Assembly (NCBI GenBank): GCA_028274465.1
Contig: CM051455.1
Location: 89,982,871-90,046,870 of the forward strand
Origin: Plantago ovata
Taxonomy: Eukaryota > Streptophyta > Magnoliopsida > Lamiales > Plantaginaceae
Direction of reading: 5' to 3'
Length of the DNA stretch: 64,000 nucleotides
Shown in pieces: positions 36,523 to 49,607 of this stretch. The notes under the pieces are model-generated. The model made no database searches. It was not told the origin of the DNA and saw only the letters and a program-made list of their open reading frames with translations. A program made the position numbers and the translations under genes. Position 1 is the stretch's first letter. Each line of letters begins with the position of its first letter.

Positions 36523-37559
36523 CTTAAGTTCGAGTTTAAAGTTCAGTTCGAGGCCAGAAACGTTACAGGGGTAAAATTGGCATGAAAGGAAAGAAAAAGA
36601 AAGAATAGAGTATCGATCCCTTACCTTGAACGGAGATGGAAATGAAACTGCAAATTTTACAAAGAAAAGAACGTCAAAACAGGTTCGAACTACGAATCTT
36701 AAACTAAAACTCGAGCAGAAAAGAAGCAAATTACCGAAACGGAGGAAGAGACGAGCAAAAGAAACAGCGCCGGGGCGGACAGAACGGAGCAGACAAGGCC
36801 GGAACAGATCTGGACGGAGACAAATCGGTGCGGAACGGCGAGCATAACCGAGCACGGGACTAGCTCAACCAATCCGGCAGTCTCGGCGGCACGTGACGGA
36901 GGAACAGAGCCGGTAGTGAGCTCTACGGACTGGATCGGAGCAAAATACGACCTCCGGTAAGATGATGATAGGCCGTGGGTGATGATGGAGATGGAGCAGA
37001 GCAAGACGGAGCGAGAGGCAGCAGTGTTTTTCTGTTTTGATGATGATGACGATCGATAAGATGATGATGGTGGGTTCCGGTGGTGGCGGCTCGGTGGTCT
37101 GCGGTGGTTACGTGGTGGTGGTCGGCCGGTGGAGTAGATGGATAGGTGGTGATGATGATTAATCCGGTGGAAGGGCAAAAAAAACGGCAAGCAACAGTAT
37201 AGCTCTGCGTGTGCGTGCGTGAGAATGAGGGAGAAGGGAGACAAAGGTGAGATTTGGAGGTTTAGGGTTAGGTTTAGGGTTTGCATGAAACGGGCCAGCT
37301 GAGATGGGCCAAGACTAATTGGGCCAGCAGATGGAGGCCACAAGAAATGGGCCAGGAAACACAATTCGACTTTGGGCCAAAAATCAGACTTGCAAACTAA
37401 TTCAAAACGGAACGAAACGAGTTACAACTACACGAGCTATCTAAAATCGAATTCGATTGCGCGGAAAAGTATTTAATTAAATTATCAAATAAAATAAATT
37501 ACTCAGGTAATTAAATAATAATAATAAAAATAAAAAAAATAAAAAAAGGGGATGTTACA
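36523..37559 (-). repeat. Fragment J 3' LTR part
   Basis: It begins on minus TGTAACATCCCC at 37559. It includes an AT-rich stretch, repeated GGCCCA boxes and AAACCCTAAACC (about 37255-37285), and splice-site-like GGTAATTTGC and TTTGCAG further on. The far end meets E's gag at 36522 without a recognisable LTR end. Confidence 0.6.
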
Positions 37560-37850
37560 CTCCACCACCCTTACAAGAAGTTTCGTCCTCGAAACTTAAC
37601 TAGCGTGAGGCTAACGAACTTGGAACGGAGAATCGAAAGTCTTCAACTTGAAATGCCGGATGAGACGAACAAACTCGCAAGCCAAAAGTTTTTAAAACTC
37701 GAAACTAGCCTAAAGGAAACGAAACTTAGTTCTTCGACCAAACGATCACAACTAAAAGTCTTCAATAAGCAGTCGACAACTTAGACTTCAAGTGTATCTA
37801 CCCTAGTAAACGAAAAGTAGCAGAGTAGTAAACTACAATCTTAGAAGAAC

Positions 37851-38988
37851 TTAATGAAGCGTACCTTTTGCCACACTTCTCAAGGGAGCCTCACGTCCAA
37901 CCATGCTATAGACTCTTGGTTTGACCTTCGCACTACTTCCTTGATTCCTTGAAGCGGTGCCTCCAGATCTTCCTTCTTCCATCAGGGAATTGCGTCGCGG
38001 ACAAACATTGATCTTATGCTCCTTGCTTCCACATGCCAAGCATACACCTTGCTTCCTCCAACAGTTCTTCTCCTCATGAGTTGTGCCTCCGCAGAAATTG
38101 CAATTTCTTCGAGATGGTTGTTCAGTACTTTCAGCCACATGACGAGATCGACTTTTCCGCTCGGTGCGAGAATACTTTGGTGGAGAATGACGATCCTTGG
38201 TACTTCTGTGATCAGAACTCCTCTTTCGAGACCGCCGGGGTTCATAGTTCTCGAGTTCTCCCAAACCACTCTCTACCTCAGCAGCAAACTCAACTGCTTT
38301 AATGTAGGTGGGCATGTCAGTCCCGAACAGGCTGTAACGGATCTCTGAGTTCAGACCCTTCACAAAATGGCGCACCTTCTCCCTCTCGTCGTTTTGAAAG
38401 TGCGGCACGTACTTCAGCAGTCGAGTGAACTCAGAGTCATATTCGGTGACATTCATATTTCCTTGCACTAAGTCTTGGAACTCATCTCTCCTGTTCTCGC
38501 GAACAAGGCGAGGCACGAACTTATCCATGAACTCCTTCTCGAAGTTCTCCCAAGTGCGGGCAACTGCTGCTTGTCTCCACCTTGCATCTACAGTCCTCCA
38601 CCAATTTCTTGCTGCTCCTTCAAACTGGAAAGCCGCGAGCTCAATCCTCCTTTCATAAGGGTAGTGCAAGATCGAGAACATATTCTCCATGCTCTCCAGC
38701 CAAAGCTCAGCTTTGCGGGCATTGGGTGCCCCATCGAACCTTTCGGGATGGAAACGAGCAAAACGTTCAGCAGCTTAATCGATCGTTTGAGTCGGTGGCC
38801 GCGGCAGCGGAGCTGGCAAAACAGGTGGTGGCCCCAACGTTGCGCATGCTCTCACTGAAGTTTCCCAAAGCTGCAATGATCCGCTCCACTTGGTCCTGAT
38901 TGCCAGCATTGTTGTTGTTGCCATTGTTGTCGTTGCCATTGGTGTTTCCATTGCCATTGCCGTTGCGGGTGTTGTTCCTTGGAGCCAT
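37851..38988 (-). pseudogene. Fragment J gag region
   Basis: Minus readings start MAPRNNTRNGNGNGNTNGND with an Asn/Gly-rich N-terminus and then continue in the gag core (MFSILHYPYERRIELAAFQFEG, AARNWWRTVD, FMDKFVPRLVRENRRDEF, MNVTEYDSEFTRLLKYVP). Two zinc knuckles follow (CNFCGGTTHEEKNC and CLACGSKEHKINVC). This is typical of plant Ty3/gypsy chromovirus-type gag. It is broken in about one place, and no protease follows. Confidence 0.82.
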
Positions 38989-40186
38989 CCTATCGCAATT
39001 AGTCTAATGTCAGTAACGTAATTAACCATCTTGAGTGAGTCTATCTTCAGGCGTTAACGTAATCTAAGGCACTATCTTAAGCCAACCTAGTGAACAAGCA
39101 AGAGACGCGTAAAAGATAACCAAAAAAGCTAAGGTCAAAATCAAATTAGGGAGTCAAAAGGAAGATAGCAACTAATCACTAAGTAAGTCCTCGAGTGTGT
39201 CTAACCTAGCATGCAAGGCAGACATAAATTGAAGAAGCAATGATAAAGCATAAGTAGCAAATTCATATGTTGTGGAAAAGATTCATAAACATTAAGCATG
39301 CAATAAAAGCGTTCTCTCATAAAGTGATCAGTCATTTGACCTCGGTTAACACGAATCACTTAAACAGTCGGCCGCCTGCCAGTGATTTATGCCGACTTCG
39401 GTTAAACAATCGATTACTGTATGACAGAACCAAGCAAGATCATATACCAACCATACTAAGTAACACTATTGCAAAAATTAAGTGTCTAAAGCCTGCAATC
39501 AATAACATCCTACTAAATACACATACTTTCAACAAAATACTCATGCATTTACAAATAAACCATCAAATAGCCGTAAAGAAAACCAACAAAAATGACAATC
39601 GTAAGCCTGTTATGGAGGTTTAACAGAATCAGCAGCAAGACAGTTTTGGAAAACAGAACAATAGGACAAACATTGTACAAACAAGCGATTCAAAGTTAGT
39701 GCGGAAGATTAAACAGTGTAAGAGACAGAACAAAAACCACTTGACCTATATCCAGCGACTCGGACAATATCATACTGTGGGGACGTGTGTGGGTCCATTC
39801 AGGAGTAACCACGCCGACCTGATTGGTCGGGTCGTTACATACTCCATCTTCGTACCTTGGTAAGTAACTCACCATGGACTCCGTCACCTCATACCTCCTT
39901 AACTCGTCTTCCAGGTATATGGATGATCCTCTCCTCACCTGCGAGAATTGGGGTGTCATGCGAGCGCGCATGGACATCATACATGTATGTCTGTAGTAAG
40001 AGTAACTCAAAACAAAAAATTAGTTCTTTTAGCATAATCAAACACAATATAACCAAAAATTTCGAGAGCACAAACACGCAAGGTAATCAAGATCAGATTA
40101 GATGAATTTACTGAAGAAGATAGGAGGAATGAAATAGGGCAAGAAAGTGAAATTTCTGAGAGACAATCCAAGAGCTGTTCTGGGAA

Positions 40187-41507
40187 TTGAATGCTGAAAA
40201 TATAAATAAGCTAAACATAAAAAAGGAGTATAGTCCCCGGCAGCGGCGCCAATTTGACGAACGCGTGGATGTCGGGTCCAACGTATCAAATAAATTTGTA
40301 TTTAGCCAAAGGCAATTCACAACTACAACGAAAACCGTAGTGTAGCAGTAGAATAACCTCGAGTGTCGATCTCTAAGGACTATAACTAGCTTTATCTAAT
40401 CTAATTTAGAATATAAAACAGCAGACGGTTTAGCAAAGGTTTTTTCTTAACAGATAATTGAGATTGGTGATAGTATGGTCCTTCAAAGCATAACGGGTTA
40501 ATAATCATGCATAAATTCCTCGGTCTTGCATGTAGATCTTTGATCAATGAATTGTCCAGTTGTAATTATCAAACACTACGAAGATATAGATTTAGATAGG
40601 TCAAAGACCAATGAATTGTCCAATTGTGTGCAATAATTAATCAACATTACGAAGATAGAGATTTAGATAGATCAAAAAAATAAAGCAATAACACGGAGTA
40701 TAATGCACGATATAGCCATTAGCATAATTATCAACCCTTCGCTAAGAATTCACATACTATCACCAACGAGAAGTTTAGCTACTCATAGTTGTCATGCAAT
40801 CAACAGAAATCATAGAAGAAAACATGTTGAAAGATATATACAAATAAGTAGAAAAACTGTAAGATACAATGTTACCGAAGGTTGTCAATCTCCGAAGAAT
40901 CGCGATCTTACAAGCTCCAAACTGCTAAGAAAAAGTATCTCCTAAGCTTAGAACCCCCAGAACAGGCTCTGGGTAGTTCCTACCTAAAACTACAGAGAAA
41001 GGTCAGAGAGAAGGTCTGGAAAAGTATGAAAAACGGAGAAAAACTGAGCAACTATATATAGGCTACGAATTGTGTGGGGCGAAGGGCCCCACACACCGGG
41101 CGACTCGCCTGGTGTGCGGCGATTTGCCCCACATCCCGGGCAATTCGCCCGGGAGTAATTTTCGGCCAGATACGCGTTTTCGACGCGTTTTTGGATTTCT
41201 TCCCCTTTTCGAACTCGGTTTCTGACTTCTAGTGGCCTTCTAACCTCCAAATTCGACCCCTAGACTTCAAATCCTATCCGGAAACCTTCAGATACTCCAA
41301 TTAGGCTTCTGGAACACAAATTCCTTGTCTACTTCAATATATTTGCCCGGAAATCCTCGTTTTTCAACCAAAACCTGTAAAATAAAAACTAAAGGAAAAC
41401 GTGACACTATTCTAATAAAATGCACTAAAATAAGGCTGAATTAACATAGAGGATAGCTAAAATAGGTGAAAAACACTCAAATGAAAGTGTAAAATACACA
41501 TTCATCA
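40187..41507 (-). mobile_element. Fragment I: Athila-like LTR and leader
   Basis: An LTR of 1253 bp (40255-41507, minus) with the family's ends, the tRNA-Asp primer site (about 40236-40253, plus CGGCAGCGGCGCCAATT) and about 50 bp of leader, after which fragment J begins. Its partner LTR is not in E. No matching target duplication is found around the whole block 36523-41507. Family of A, B, C. Confidence 0.85.
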
Positions 41508-42762
41508 GAAATCGATCATGTACGTTGGGCAACCGTCTAACCCAAACCCGAGAAACAAAGGTGCTAAGGGTAAGGGAAAGTCGGGAGCCAAGGCTAACAC
41601 TTCGAGTGATAGGCCTAAGCGTGTGAACAAGAAAAGGAAGTTCAAGAGAAGTGGAACGATACGCACAGATGAATATCTTTTCTGTAAGCAGGAAGGGCAT
41701 TGGAAGAAATATTGCCCTAAGCTAAGGGCAAATCAAGCTAAGAAGCCGTCGGCTTCTAGCTCAGGTATGTTTGTTATTGAAATGAACATGACTACTTTTG
41801 ACTCCAATGGTTGGGTATTAGATACAGCCTGTGGCTCACACATTTGTAATAATGTGCAGGGGCTAATTGAACACAGGCTAGTCAAGCAAGGTGAAATCGA
41901 CTTGCATGTTGGGAACGGCAATCCAGTTGAAGCCAAACGCGTTGGACGCTGCAAGATAGATTTACCATCAGGACAATGTTTAGAACTTGATAACGTTTAT
42001 TTTGTTCCATCCATTGTCAGAAATATTATTTCCATTCCATTGTTGGACAATTTGGATTTTTCCTTTCGATTTGCTAATAATACTTGTTATTTTTCGTTAA
42101 ATGACCAGTATTATGGAAAACCTCGCTTAGTGAATGGTTTATATATTTTGCAAAGTAGTCTACCTTTATTTCAAATACATAACAAACAACCGTCTTCAAG
42201 TAGGAAGAATAATCCATCTTATCTATGGCATTGTCGGCTAGGCCATATCAATGAAACACAGATTCAAAGACTAAGGAAGTTGGACTACTTAGAACCATTT
42301 GATTTCGAATCGTATGGTACATGCGAATCATGTGTTAAGGGTAAGATGACGAACAAAACCTTTGTTGGACAAGGTGTTCGTGCCACGCGCTGCTTAGAGC
42401 TCATACATAATGATGTATGTGGACCTTTTAAGGTGCAAGCACGTGGAGGTTATTCTTACTTCGTTACCTTTACTGACGATTTCTCAAGGTATGGATATAT
42501 TTATCTTATGAAGAATAAATCTGAGACCTTTCGGAAATTCAAGGAGTTTAGGAATGAGGTCGAGAATGAATTGAACCTAAGGATAGTCACTCTTCGATCA
42601 GATCGAGGAGGTGAATACCTTAGTGAAGAATGTATCGACTACTTGAAGGAGAATGGAATTCAATCGCAATGGACCCCTCCTGGAACACCACAATTAAATG
42701 GTGTGTCTGAGAGAAGGAATCGAACCCTGCTACACATGGTGAGATCAATGATTGGATTCTGA
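41508..42762 (+). pseudogene. Element E gag end, protease, integrase start
   Basis: The open reading of about 414 residues shows the basic gag tail, a CCHC knuckle (CKQEGHWKKYC), the protease motif WVLDTACGSHIC, the pre-integrase finger ([16 protein letters not shown] ... CESCVKGKM) and the integrase core ([49 protein letters not shown]). The order is typical of copia. Fossil. Confidence 0.9.
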
Positions 42763-42837
42763 ACTCTTCCAAAATATCTATGGGGATATGCGCTACAAAC
42801 TGCAATCTACATTCTGAACCGTGTACCATCTAAATCA

Positions 42838-45076
42838 GTGGAGAAAACTCCTTATGAGTTATGGAAAGGAAAGAAGCCCTCACTGGGCTATCTTAGACCT
42901 TGGGGCTGTCCTGCGATAGTCAAATTATTGCTCACTGATAAGTTAGATGCCAAGGGTGTCAAAGTATATTTCATAGGCTATCCTCGTCAGACGAGAGGCT
43001 ATGAATTCTATCATGCTGAAGATCACAAGGTGATCGTGTCTAGAAACGTGAAGTTTTTAGAAGCTGAATACCTCGAAGAAGAGAGGTTAGATGATATGAT
43101 AGAACTTGAAGAAATTCAAGACTTTGACACGCGCGAACATGAGTTCTCTAAATCTTCTGATTTGGACACAAGTTCAGTGGGAGCTTTCGAAGAAGACAAG
43201 GGTAATGATATGACACTTGCTAGGCATGTCATAGTCAGTGGGAGTATTGTGATTAGATCAACAGTTGAAACCACACCAATAGAACCCGTTGTCAATCAAC
43301 CTGTGCAACAAGTTGCACAAGAGCAGCCTCCCGCTAGAGAACAGGGTCGTAGCACGCGACCAGCTGCATCAGTGCCCACTGATAATGTTCGTGTTACACG
43401 AAGCCAGAAAAGAAAAGCACCAGAAACGCCGACAGAAGCACCAATCGAGCTCCGTAGGTCGAAGAGGATCCCAAAAGGACCTCAGAAGCAAAGCCTTATG
43501 ATAGAAGACATCAGTGAACTTGATGTTGGCTTATCAGATCGGGAAGACCCCGAGACCTACAAAGAGGCAATAAATGATATTGACTCAGACAGATGGCAAG
43601 AGGCCATGGAATCGGAAATGGACTCCATGTACCTGAACCAAGTTTGGAGCTTGGTAGACTTGCCCCAAGGGGTTAGACCTATTGGGTGCAAATGGGTCTT
43701 TAAACGAAAGACAGATGCCGAAGGCAAGGTACAAACGCACAAGGCTAGACTTGTGGCGAAAGACTACACACAAAGGTATGGCATCGATTACGATGAAACC
43801 TTTTCATCGGTAGCAAAGTTGAAGTCTATTCGAATTCTACTTGCGATAGCTACCTACTATGATTATGAGATCTGGCAGATGGATGTAAAGACTGCCTTCC
43901 TCAATGGCAACCTTGAGGAAAAGGTCTATATGGTACAACCGGAAGGTTTTATTAGTAAAACCAGGCCAACTGCTGTATGCAAATTACAGAGATCCATCTA
44001 TGGGCTAAAGCAAGCGTCTAGGAGCTGGAATATCCGCTTTGATGAAGCTGTCAAATCGTTTGACTTCGTCAGAAGCGTGGAAGATCCCTGTGTCTACACT
44101 AGGCACAACGACAAGGGAGTCGTTTTCATGATCATTTATGCTGATGACATTTTGATCATGGGAAACAATGTCTCTATGCTAGAAGAGACTAAAGTTTGGT
44201 TATCAAGTACCTTCTCAACGAAGGACTTGGGTGAAGCGAACTACATCCTAGGGATAAAGATCTATAGAGATAGGTCCAAGAGGATGTTAGGATTGACACA
44301 GTCCACCTACATCGACAAAATACTGAAGCGTTATAAGATGGACGACTCAAAGAGAGGCTTTCTCCAACCTAGGCATGGGATCGTGCTATCAGTTAAGGAT
44401 AGTCCTAAAACTGATGAAGAAAGAAAGGCAATGAGTTGTGTGCCCTATGCTTCGGCAGTAGGGTCTATTATGTATGCAATGAATTGCACAAGGCCAAATG
44501 TGGCATATGCGCTTAGTGTCACTTGTCGACACCAACAGAATCCAGGAGCACCTTACTGGACTGCTGTAAAGAACATTCTTAAGTACCTTCGACGGACTAA
44601 GGAAATGTTTTTGGTGTTTGGTGGAGAACCAGAATTAAAGATGTCTGGTTATGTCGACGCTGGATTTGAATCAGATCCTGATGACTTTAAGTCACAGACA
44701 GGATACGTATTCAAATTGAACAGAGGAGCTATCTGTTGGAAGAGTTCTAAGTAAGCCACGATTGCTGACTCAGCCACAGAAGCCGAGTACATTGCTGCAT
44801 CAAAAGCATCGAAAGAAGCTGTCTGGATTTCAGAGTTCTTGAAGGAATTGAGGGTTGTTCCTGCTCCTAGTCAAATAACGATTTAATGTGACAACACGGG
44901 CGCCGTCGCTCAAGCCAAGGATCCTAGATCTACAAATAAGAACAAATATGTACTTAGACAGTATCACGTCATACGTGAGATTATTGATAGAGGAGAAGTT
45001 AGTAGAGAACGTGTCTCAACCACGGACAACGTGGCAGATCCTTTCACCAAGGTCTTATCAGTGGATGCCCACTTAA
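42838..45076 (+). pseudogene. Element E integrase end, reverse transcriptase, RNase H
   Basis: The reading shows the integrase C-terminal part ([20 protein letters not shown]), a linker with [13 protein letters not shown], then reverse transcriptase ([56 protein letters not shown]) and RNase H ([10 protein letters not shown], then EAEYIA further on). It lies 60 bp before the 3' LTR. One or two breaks. The best-kept pol in the window. Confidence 0.9.
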
Positions 45077-45135
45077 GACATTATGTTAATCTAGGTATTA
45101 AGCATAAAGGTGACTGGCTAGTCCAAGTGGGAGAT

Positions 45136-47093
45136 TGATAGTGTATATGTCCTAGAGACAGTCTTTATTAAGGGCAGACAACCCTTATTAAGGGCATATA
45201 TGTACTATTACACAGGTCAACGTAATATAATATATGTTTGTTTGTTTGACTATTGAGTATCGCTTTCATATTTATATTACACCAGGCATACAACATGTCA
45301 TATCTCTATTCCTGTCTATATTGATATCAAACATGTCCCCTCGGATAGATGACCGATCACACAGATAGTGGGAGCTATGTGATAACTCCGCATAGTTGTT
45401 CGAAGGGTGATTACCGAACAATGGAAGTACCCACCGGAAACTCCCATCGATGTATACTCTACACCGAAGTGTCTATGGGAACCGGAAAGTTGTCGAAGTG
45501 ATGCCAGTCGTCCTTTGGACTTACATGACTTTATCATCAATTTGTTGCCCCATATCCTTGGTGGACCCGTCGATGTCAGCTCTGAATAAGCAGTTGACCC
45601 AAGACACGATCCAGGATTATGGCTACATACAAATGAGGATGATAAGTGCTTCTGTGAAGGATTCATCTCTCATGTGTAGCACAGGAGAGCACTGTTCATA
45701 GTCGTTCATAGTTGTGATTGGTCAAATCGCTGGCCAGCGTATCAATATTATTATGATAGTCATAATAGATATTGGATTCACCAAGCAACTCACTAACGAC
45801 GCCCGTGGATGTATTATTTGGATAGACACTTCATCGATCCTAGATGCATTCGAGTCAGTCAGATGAAGGGACGTTACCATCGTCGCGTTGAGCGCAACAG
45901 ACTTCACAACGAAAGAGTTTGCTTTGAGAAACCTCTCAAACATCCTCATGTATTAATATTTCAAATGGAACCGTCTAGGAATTCCGTGTTGCCTAGTGTA
46001 GCACTTGCTTAATACAATGAGGCCCTATGGGTCACAATATGTGGTGATTCAGCTTATCCGAGTATCCTTGAAGATGGAATCGCAATTAATTTAGAATTAA
46101 TTGTGATTGATGAATTATAATTGATTTGGAATTAATTATAATCATTTGTGGCTCAATTAATAATTTGGAATTGTTAATTGGACTGACTGATTAATTGTAT
46201 TTTATGTAAATACAATTAAGATTATATTTTAGAAATATAATAGAGGTTTGATTTGAAAGGATATGTTAATTTAGAATTAATATATGCACATGGGCAAAAT
46301 CTACTTGGGGTTTGAATTGCCTTAGAATTATAAGTGGGTCTCAAAATCGGGACCCACCTAACCCCCTTAGACGCGCGCAACAGTAGTAGTAGGGGAAGGA
46401 GTTCGACTCCTTCCTCTATTAGAAGTTAAGGGATAAGTTAGATTTTCCTGATTGAGTTTTAATTTGATTGGGAATGAATCTAGACTTAATTGGTTTCCTT
46501 GTGCAATAAGAATTAGATTCTTATTCCTTTATGAAGTCTAAATGATTCATCTTTAGGCTTCTATTGACTACTATATATAGTAGACTATTAGAGAGCTTTT
46601 GGCATGGTTGAAAATACAGTTGATTCAAGATCATTCTAAATCATTCTTTCTACTAGTTTTTTTAGAGAAAATAAAAAGCTCTCCCCTACCTCTCCTTAAG
46701 CCGCGCGCGCCACTCCCACCGGAGGAAAATTGCCGCCCCATCTTCTTGGCCACATAAAGAATATCCTAGCATTCTTTCCGATAAGTTGTTCATCCGTGGA
46801 TACCAAGGTTGAGGTTCAAAGAGATGGAAACTAACTTTTATTGTCTTGCAGATAACCAAAGCATTGCAGATATCTTCGACTTCGACGAAGGAGAAGATTC
46901 ACCGGACTATTACGAAGACTTCGTCGATTGGCGTTCGATTCAATACCTATTCTTGATTTTGGAGTATTGTGAGTCTTCTGATTAATGTGTTTAATATATA
47001 CGCTATATACATGATCAATTAACCTGCATGTTAAGAAAATTTTTGAAATTCCGCTGCGTACCCTAGGAGTATCTCTGACCATATTTTCTTACA
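45136..47093 (+). repeat. Element E 3' LTR
   Basis: The LTR is 1958 bp from TGATAGTGTATATG to TTTTCTTACA, preceded by the purine run GTGGGAGAT and followed by target duplication TTGGC. A TATATATAG box is at about 46572. It is shorter than the 5' LTR. Confidence 0.94.
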
Positions 47094-47098
47094 TTGGC

Positions 47099-47347
47099 TT
47101 CATCTAAAGTCCATTCCTATCTTGGTTTTGGTACGACAGTGTCGACCGGTTCTCCTAAGATAGTTTCCTTTCCACCAGTATCTGTGGTCTTGTGAGGAAA
47201 GCTTCTTTCAACTTTAGTGATCTTGATTGGTCCATCGTTTATGAAAGTCACCATCTCATCACTAATGGTCTCAAGATGTAACATCATGTTGTTTCGCCAT
47301 TTTTCATAGTTTTCCAGCTTCAGCAAAGGAGCGTCTCCTAAAGACAT
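47099..47347 (-). pseudogene. Element F gag, upstream part
   Basis: It starts on minus with MSLGDAPLLKLENYEKWRNN, a DUF4219-like copia gag N-terminus that is nearly identical to element G's start at 63871. The reading is cut by E. The primer site lies upstream at 47462-47451 (minus TGGTATCAGAGC). Confidence 0.85.
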
Positions 47348-47464
47348 CCGGCAAAAGGCAACAAACTACCAACCTTGATCAAGTATGAGTGATTTACGGA
47401 AAACACTTTAAAAGGGGATCTAGGTTCCATGTAGAAGGAATGAACCCCCTGCTCTGATACCACT

Positions 47465-49019
47465 TGTTGGTCCCTTTAGACAACAAGTAGAGACTAGAGG
47501 GCGGGGGGTGAAGAGTCTCTAAAACTTTTTCGTCGTCTAAAACTTTCTCACCAAAGAGCTTTTACTTTTCAGTAAAGAGTTTATGCTGATACTTAAACAC
47601 AAATTTCTCAGCAAGGTACTTAATACTTGTTCAGTAGTAAGTTTTGCTAATACTTAAATAATTAGAGAGCGGAAGTCTTTCGAAATTAAGTGCTTTTGAT
47701 AAAACAACTACTCAGCAGGTTTAAGCAAACCAAGTTTAAAACAAGTCTGCTGAATAAATTTTTATAGAGAGATTGCAGTAGATAAGATAAAGCTTTGCTG
47801 AATGTAAATGCAGTAAGTAAATCACACAAAAACTTTTATAGTGGTATCTTAGGGTGGCGTAATCCCTCAACTAGTCCACTTTGTCTTTGCTAGGACTGCA
47901 TTCACTAAGATAGATGATGAGATTCCTTACACACCTAATCTACTAGAATTCCCGAAACCAAAGCGCCCTTGCTTTTTTTCCAACCTAATTAGAGAACTAT
48001 AATCTTGTTCTCCACCAAACTTGGGACACTTATCAGCAAATCCTTGGTTGATTATTTCGCCCTGAGTTTCACGCCTGTAAAGAGTGTTTTATCAGTTAGA
48101 GAGGTTTTGGGTGAAGATCACTTATGATATTAACTTTTCAGCTAATACCAAGCAATCTTAAGAAACTCAACTGAATAACTTTTCAGTTATAAGTATATTG
48201 TTTCTGGGTGTCCAGACTATTTCTTGTTTAGGAGAAAGAACACTTAACCAATTTCTTAGCTAAAGTTCTACTTCTTCACAAGTAGCTTTTGTTTCAAGCT
48301 TAAGTCTTGGGTCGGATCTTTAGACAGTAGTAAGCTTAAGAAAGATGTGAATTTGAAAGCACAAGTGAAAGTAAGATCACGTTGTAGACACACTTTCTTT
48401 CACTGCCTAAGGGTCTCTATTTATAGTGATTTATTGGTACCGTTTGAATTTTGAAATTCTAAGCCGGAACCAGAAAATGTCACTATCTTGCCATGAAGGT
48501 ACTGTCAGCAGCGTGTTCAACTTTTTCAGAACGGCATGCTTTTCATTTAATGCTCTTTGACCTTTTTCAACGTTTGAAACTCGGAGCATAAAGTAAGTAC
48601 TACTTCAGCAAGTAAGGTCACATGTAGTTACTTTAGTACGTTATATCGGCTCAGCAGACTCAAGCTTTTACACTTGTGTTTTCTGCTTTGCTGAAATATG
48701 TACTTTAGTTAACATTACTATGTGCCTTATATAGATACCAAATCTCAGCAAACTTCAAGTCTTCTTGTCTTCAAGTCTTCAAGTCTTCAAGTCTTCTGAC
48801 TGGTTTTTATACTTCAATAGATTGTTTCTGCAAACAACGTACATCATCAGCAAACAAAAAGAACCTATCTAGTACCTATACCAAGTCTTCAGCAAATGTT
48901 CCTCTTTTACAATGTCCTTTAAAAATTCTAATTTTCTATGGACCTTAAGAGTACTAATCACTGGACTGTTCTTAATTTAGCATGGTAATCTATTCATCAA
49001 AATTACAAGTTTCCTAACA
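47465..49019 (-). repeat. Element F 5' LTR
   Basis: The LTR is 1555 bp. On minus it starts TGTTAGGAAACTTG at 49019 and ends GACCAACA at 47465. It matches G's LTR (62189-63758). The TATA-like box CTATTTATAG is at about 48416-48425. Repeated TCAAGTCTTC units are at 48760-48800. Confidence 0.92.
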
Positions 49020-49607
49020 CCGGGCATGCTTCATGATTGGTAACGAGGTCGCTCCTCGAATGGGAGTAATAAGGTAGTATTATTGTAAGGAAGTTAAAAG
49101 GTTGGTTATAACATACCTTTACTAATGAAATGTACATTGCTATATTGTCTCTTGCATTCTTGAAATTTATTTATCTTGTTGAATTGCTTATTATCCATTT
49201 TGTTAAATTCTATTAATTCCTCACTATGTCGTAAGACTTAACCCTTTTCATTCTTGTATTGACATCAGATTGCAAGGAACTGAAGGAATTATAGAAGAAA
49301 GTGGGAAGCATTAAAGAAAGGAAATTTTCCGAAAAGCTGGGACTATGTATGATTTTCTTTTGTAGTCATGTAAAAATGTCAATATGTAGTGTCTGGGAAC
49401 TAGGTGTAATGTATTAGCTAAACTCATATGTGGTACGTAGGCTAAGAAGCATGTTTTGGGTTACTGGCTACAGTTTCGAAGCTATACAAGTTATTTTGTA
49501 TGTTAAATTCAAGTAGTTTGGAGCTATGTAATTTCGTAGAGAATACAGTTGTGTCGCTGTGACTTGGTATGTATGATATTTTCTACTGGTGGGCCCATTT
49601 TTTTTTA
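49020..49607. other. Flank between F and the Mutator-like element
   Basis: AT-rich DNA without an ORF. It may be the far part of an old LTR: at 54706 on minus a TGTGACGCCCCG start, typical of gypsy LTRs, faces this way across the DNA element. No gene is seen. Confidence 0.4.

Larger units (their letters stand above)
36523..40186 (-). mobile_element. Fragment J: gypsy gag-only remnant with 3' LTR part
   Basis: Read on minus, this holds a leader-like stretch, a chromovirus-like gag (38988-37851), a short noncoding part and an LTR start TGTAACATCCCC at 37559 preceded by the AAGTTTCGAGGACGAAACTT block and GGGTGGTGGAG, which is typical of plant chromovirus 3' ends. No protease, polymerase or integrase. 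The right limit (about 40186) is where sequence of LTR fragment I begins. Another TGTAACGACCCG sequence at about 39836 (minus) may be part of a second LTR. Broken. Confidence 0.65.

Noticed and set aside
36699-37364. Minus ORF of 221 residues
   Set aside because: Lies within the LTR of fragment J with no domain; the bias comes from GGTGG and TGATGA runs.
48760-48800. TCAAGTCTTC repeats as a separate tandem repeat locus
   Set aside because: Only four short units within F's LTR; noted there, too small to stand alone.
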